Source: an uncultured bacterium (GTDB taxonomy: Bacteria > Bacteroidota > Bacteroidia > Bacteroidales > Bacteroidaceae). Taken from it: 6,692 bases of DNA. The notes under the pieces are model-generated. The model worked only from the letters and a program-made list of their open reading frames with translations, had not been told where the DNA came from and ran no database searches. Positions within the stretch are counted from its first letter, which is position 1; each line of letters opens with the position of its first letter. Below are positions 6,053 through 6,692 of the stretch, one piece after another. Location of the stretch: NCBI GenBank assembly GCA_945788485.1, contig CALZMB010000126.1, forward strand, positions 1-6,692. The letters are read 5' to 3'. The translations under genes were made by a program, and so were the position numbers.

Positions 6053-6692
6053 ATGAAACGATTACTGATTATGTGTCTCGCCATCGCAGGATGGCTCACG
6101 ACATGTCGTGCGCAGGACAAGCAGGACATGTTCAACCCCATCAACCATAGCGTGACGTCGCAGACCATAGCTCCCGACGCACGCGCGGCTGGTATGGGAG
6201 ATGTCGGCGCCGCCACCGACCCCGACGTCGTGTCGCAATACTGGAATCCCGCGAAATATCCCTTCACCATCTCCAGGGCGGGCGTGGCGCTGAACTATAC
6301 GCCGTGGCTCAGGCAGTTGGTGAGCGATATGGACCTCGCCTATCTCGCCGGATACTACCGCATCGGCAACTACTCTGCCGTCTCCGCCTCGCTGAGATAT
6401 TTCTCGCTCGGTGAAGTCTTCACCTCAAGCAGTATCTCGAGCGACGACGAGATGACCATCAACCCCTACGAGATGTCAATCGACGTGGCTTACTCCATGA
6501 TGCTCAGCGAGAAATTCTCTATCGCAGCAGCGATAAGATGGATATACTCTGACCTCACCTACGACTACACGGAGGACACCTCGCCCGGCTCAGCTTTCGC
6601 CGCCGACATCGCGTGCTACTATCAGGACTATCTCAACATCGGCTCGCGAGAGTGTCAGCTCGGACTGGGACTGAACATCTCGAACATCGGCT
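6053..6692 (+). CDS. porV: PorV, T9SS outer membrane beta-barrel (partial, runs off the edge)
   Basis: This gives the first 213 codons of an open frame that continues past the right edge. PorV (LptO) is a FadL-type outer membrane barrel that collects T9SS cargo from the translocon and carries it to PorU at the surface. Residues 1-20 form a signal peptide (MKRLLIMCLAIAGWL, then CRA before Q21). The PorV/PorQ N-terminal signature is clear: APDARAAGMGD (40-50), GAATDP (52-57) and YWNPAKY (63-69). It is followed by alternating beta-strand sequence typical of a barrel. The order porU then porV and the same strand support the call. The ATG at 6053 follows a run of seven A, the usual kind of start in this phylum. 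Known family length is about 380-400 residues, so roughly half is missing here. The translation might respond to the CAACT array just upstream, but that is inference. Confidence 0.93.
   Translation, partial: MKRLLIMCLAIAGWLTTCRAQDKQDMFNPINHSVTSQTIAPDARAAGMGDVGAATDPDVVSQYWNPAKYPFTISRAGVALNYTPWLRQLVSDMDLAYLAGYYRIGNYSAVSASLRYFSLGEVFTSSSISSDDEMTINPYEMSIDVAYSMMLSEKFSIAAAIRWIYSDLTYDYTEDTSPGSAFAADIACYYQDYLNIGSRECQLGLGLNISNIG

Noticed and set aside
6074..6112. Lipobox-like LTTC near the PorV N-terminus, suggesting a lipoprotein
   Set aside because: Thr just before the Cys does not fit the lipobox. The CRA/Q signal peptidase I site two residues on fits better, and PorV is a barrel rather than a lipoprotein.

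Overview
This window most likely comes from a Bacteroidales bacterium, probably Prevotella-like. Three things point there. The gene pair at the right end encodes PorU and PorV of the type IX secretion system (T9SS), which is confined to the Bacteroidota. The only convincing promoter has the Bacteroidota form (TTTG, 20 bases, TATCTTTG). The translation starts sit behind A-rich stretches and lack a Shine-Dalgarno sequence. The coding part is GC-rich and the part from the array end to about 1500 is clearly AT-rich.

Layout, left to right. (1) 1-685: the distal end of a type I-C-like CRISPR array, 11 repeats and 10 spacers, open at the left edge. Repeats decay to the right, so leader and cas genes should lie left of the window. 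(2) 686-1218: about 530 bases with no convincing gene. It holds a short GTGAA direct-repeat cluster, a 12-bp perfect palindrome, a terminator-like hairpin on the minus strand and a weak possible transposase remnant. (3) 1219-1502: a strong promoter followed by a highly structured stretch. This has a GC hairpin, a 19-base inverted pair enclosing a long imperfect hairpin, and a local hairpin that competes for the same strand. (4) 1503-2141: a fumarylacetoacetate hydrolase (FAH) family enzyme. (5) 2142-2322: a 132-bp dyad-symmetric element built from GACAAC/GTTGTC units at 9-base spacing. (6) 2323-5904: porU. (7) 5906-6040: a tandem array of 15 CAACT units. (8) 6053 to the edge: the first 213 codons of porV.

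Functionally the window has two unrelated parts: an adaptive immunity locus, and a housekeeping/secretion cluster (FAH enzyme, PorU, PorV) read left to right. PorV is the outer membrane barrel that delivers T9SS cargo to PorU, the surface peptidase/transpeptidase that removes the C-terminal sorting signal. No promoter was found in the gaps before porU or porV, so the three genes may share the promoter at 1219-1250. The best candidates for undescribed biology are the three ordered non-coding elements before the FAH gene, before porU and before porV.
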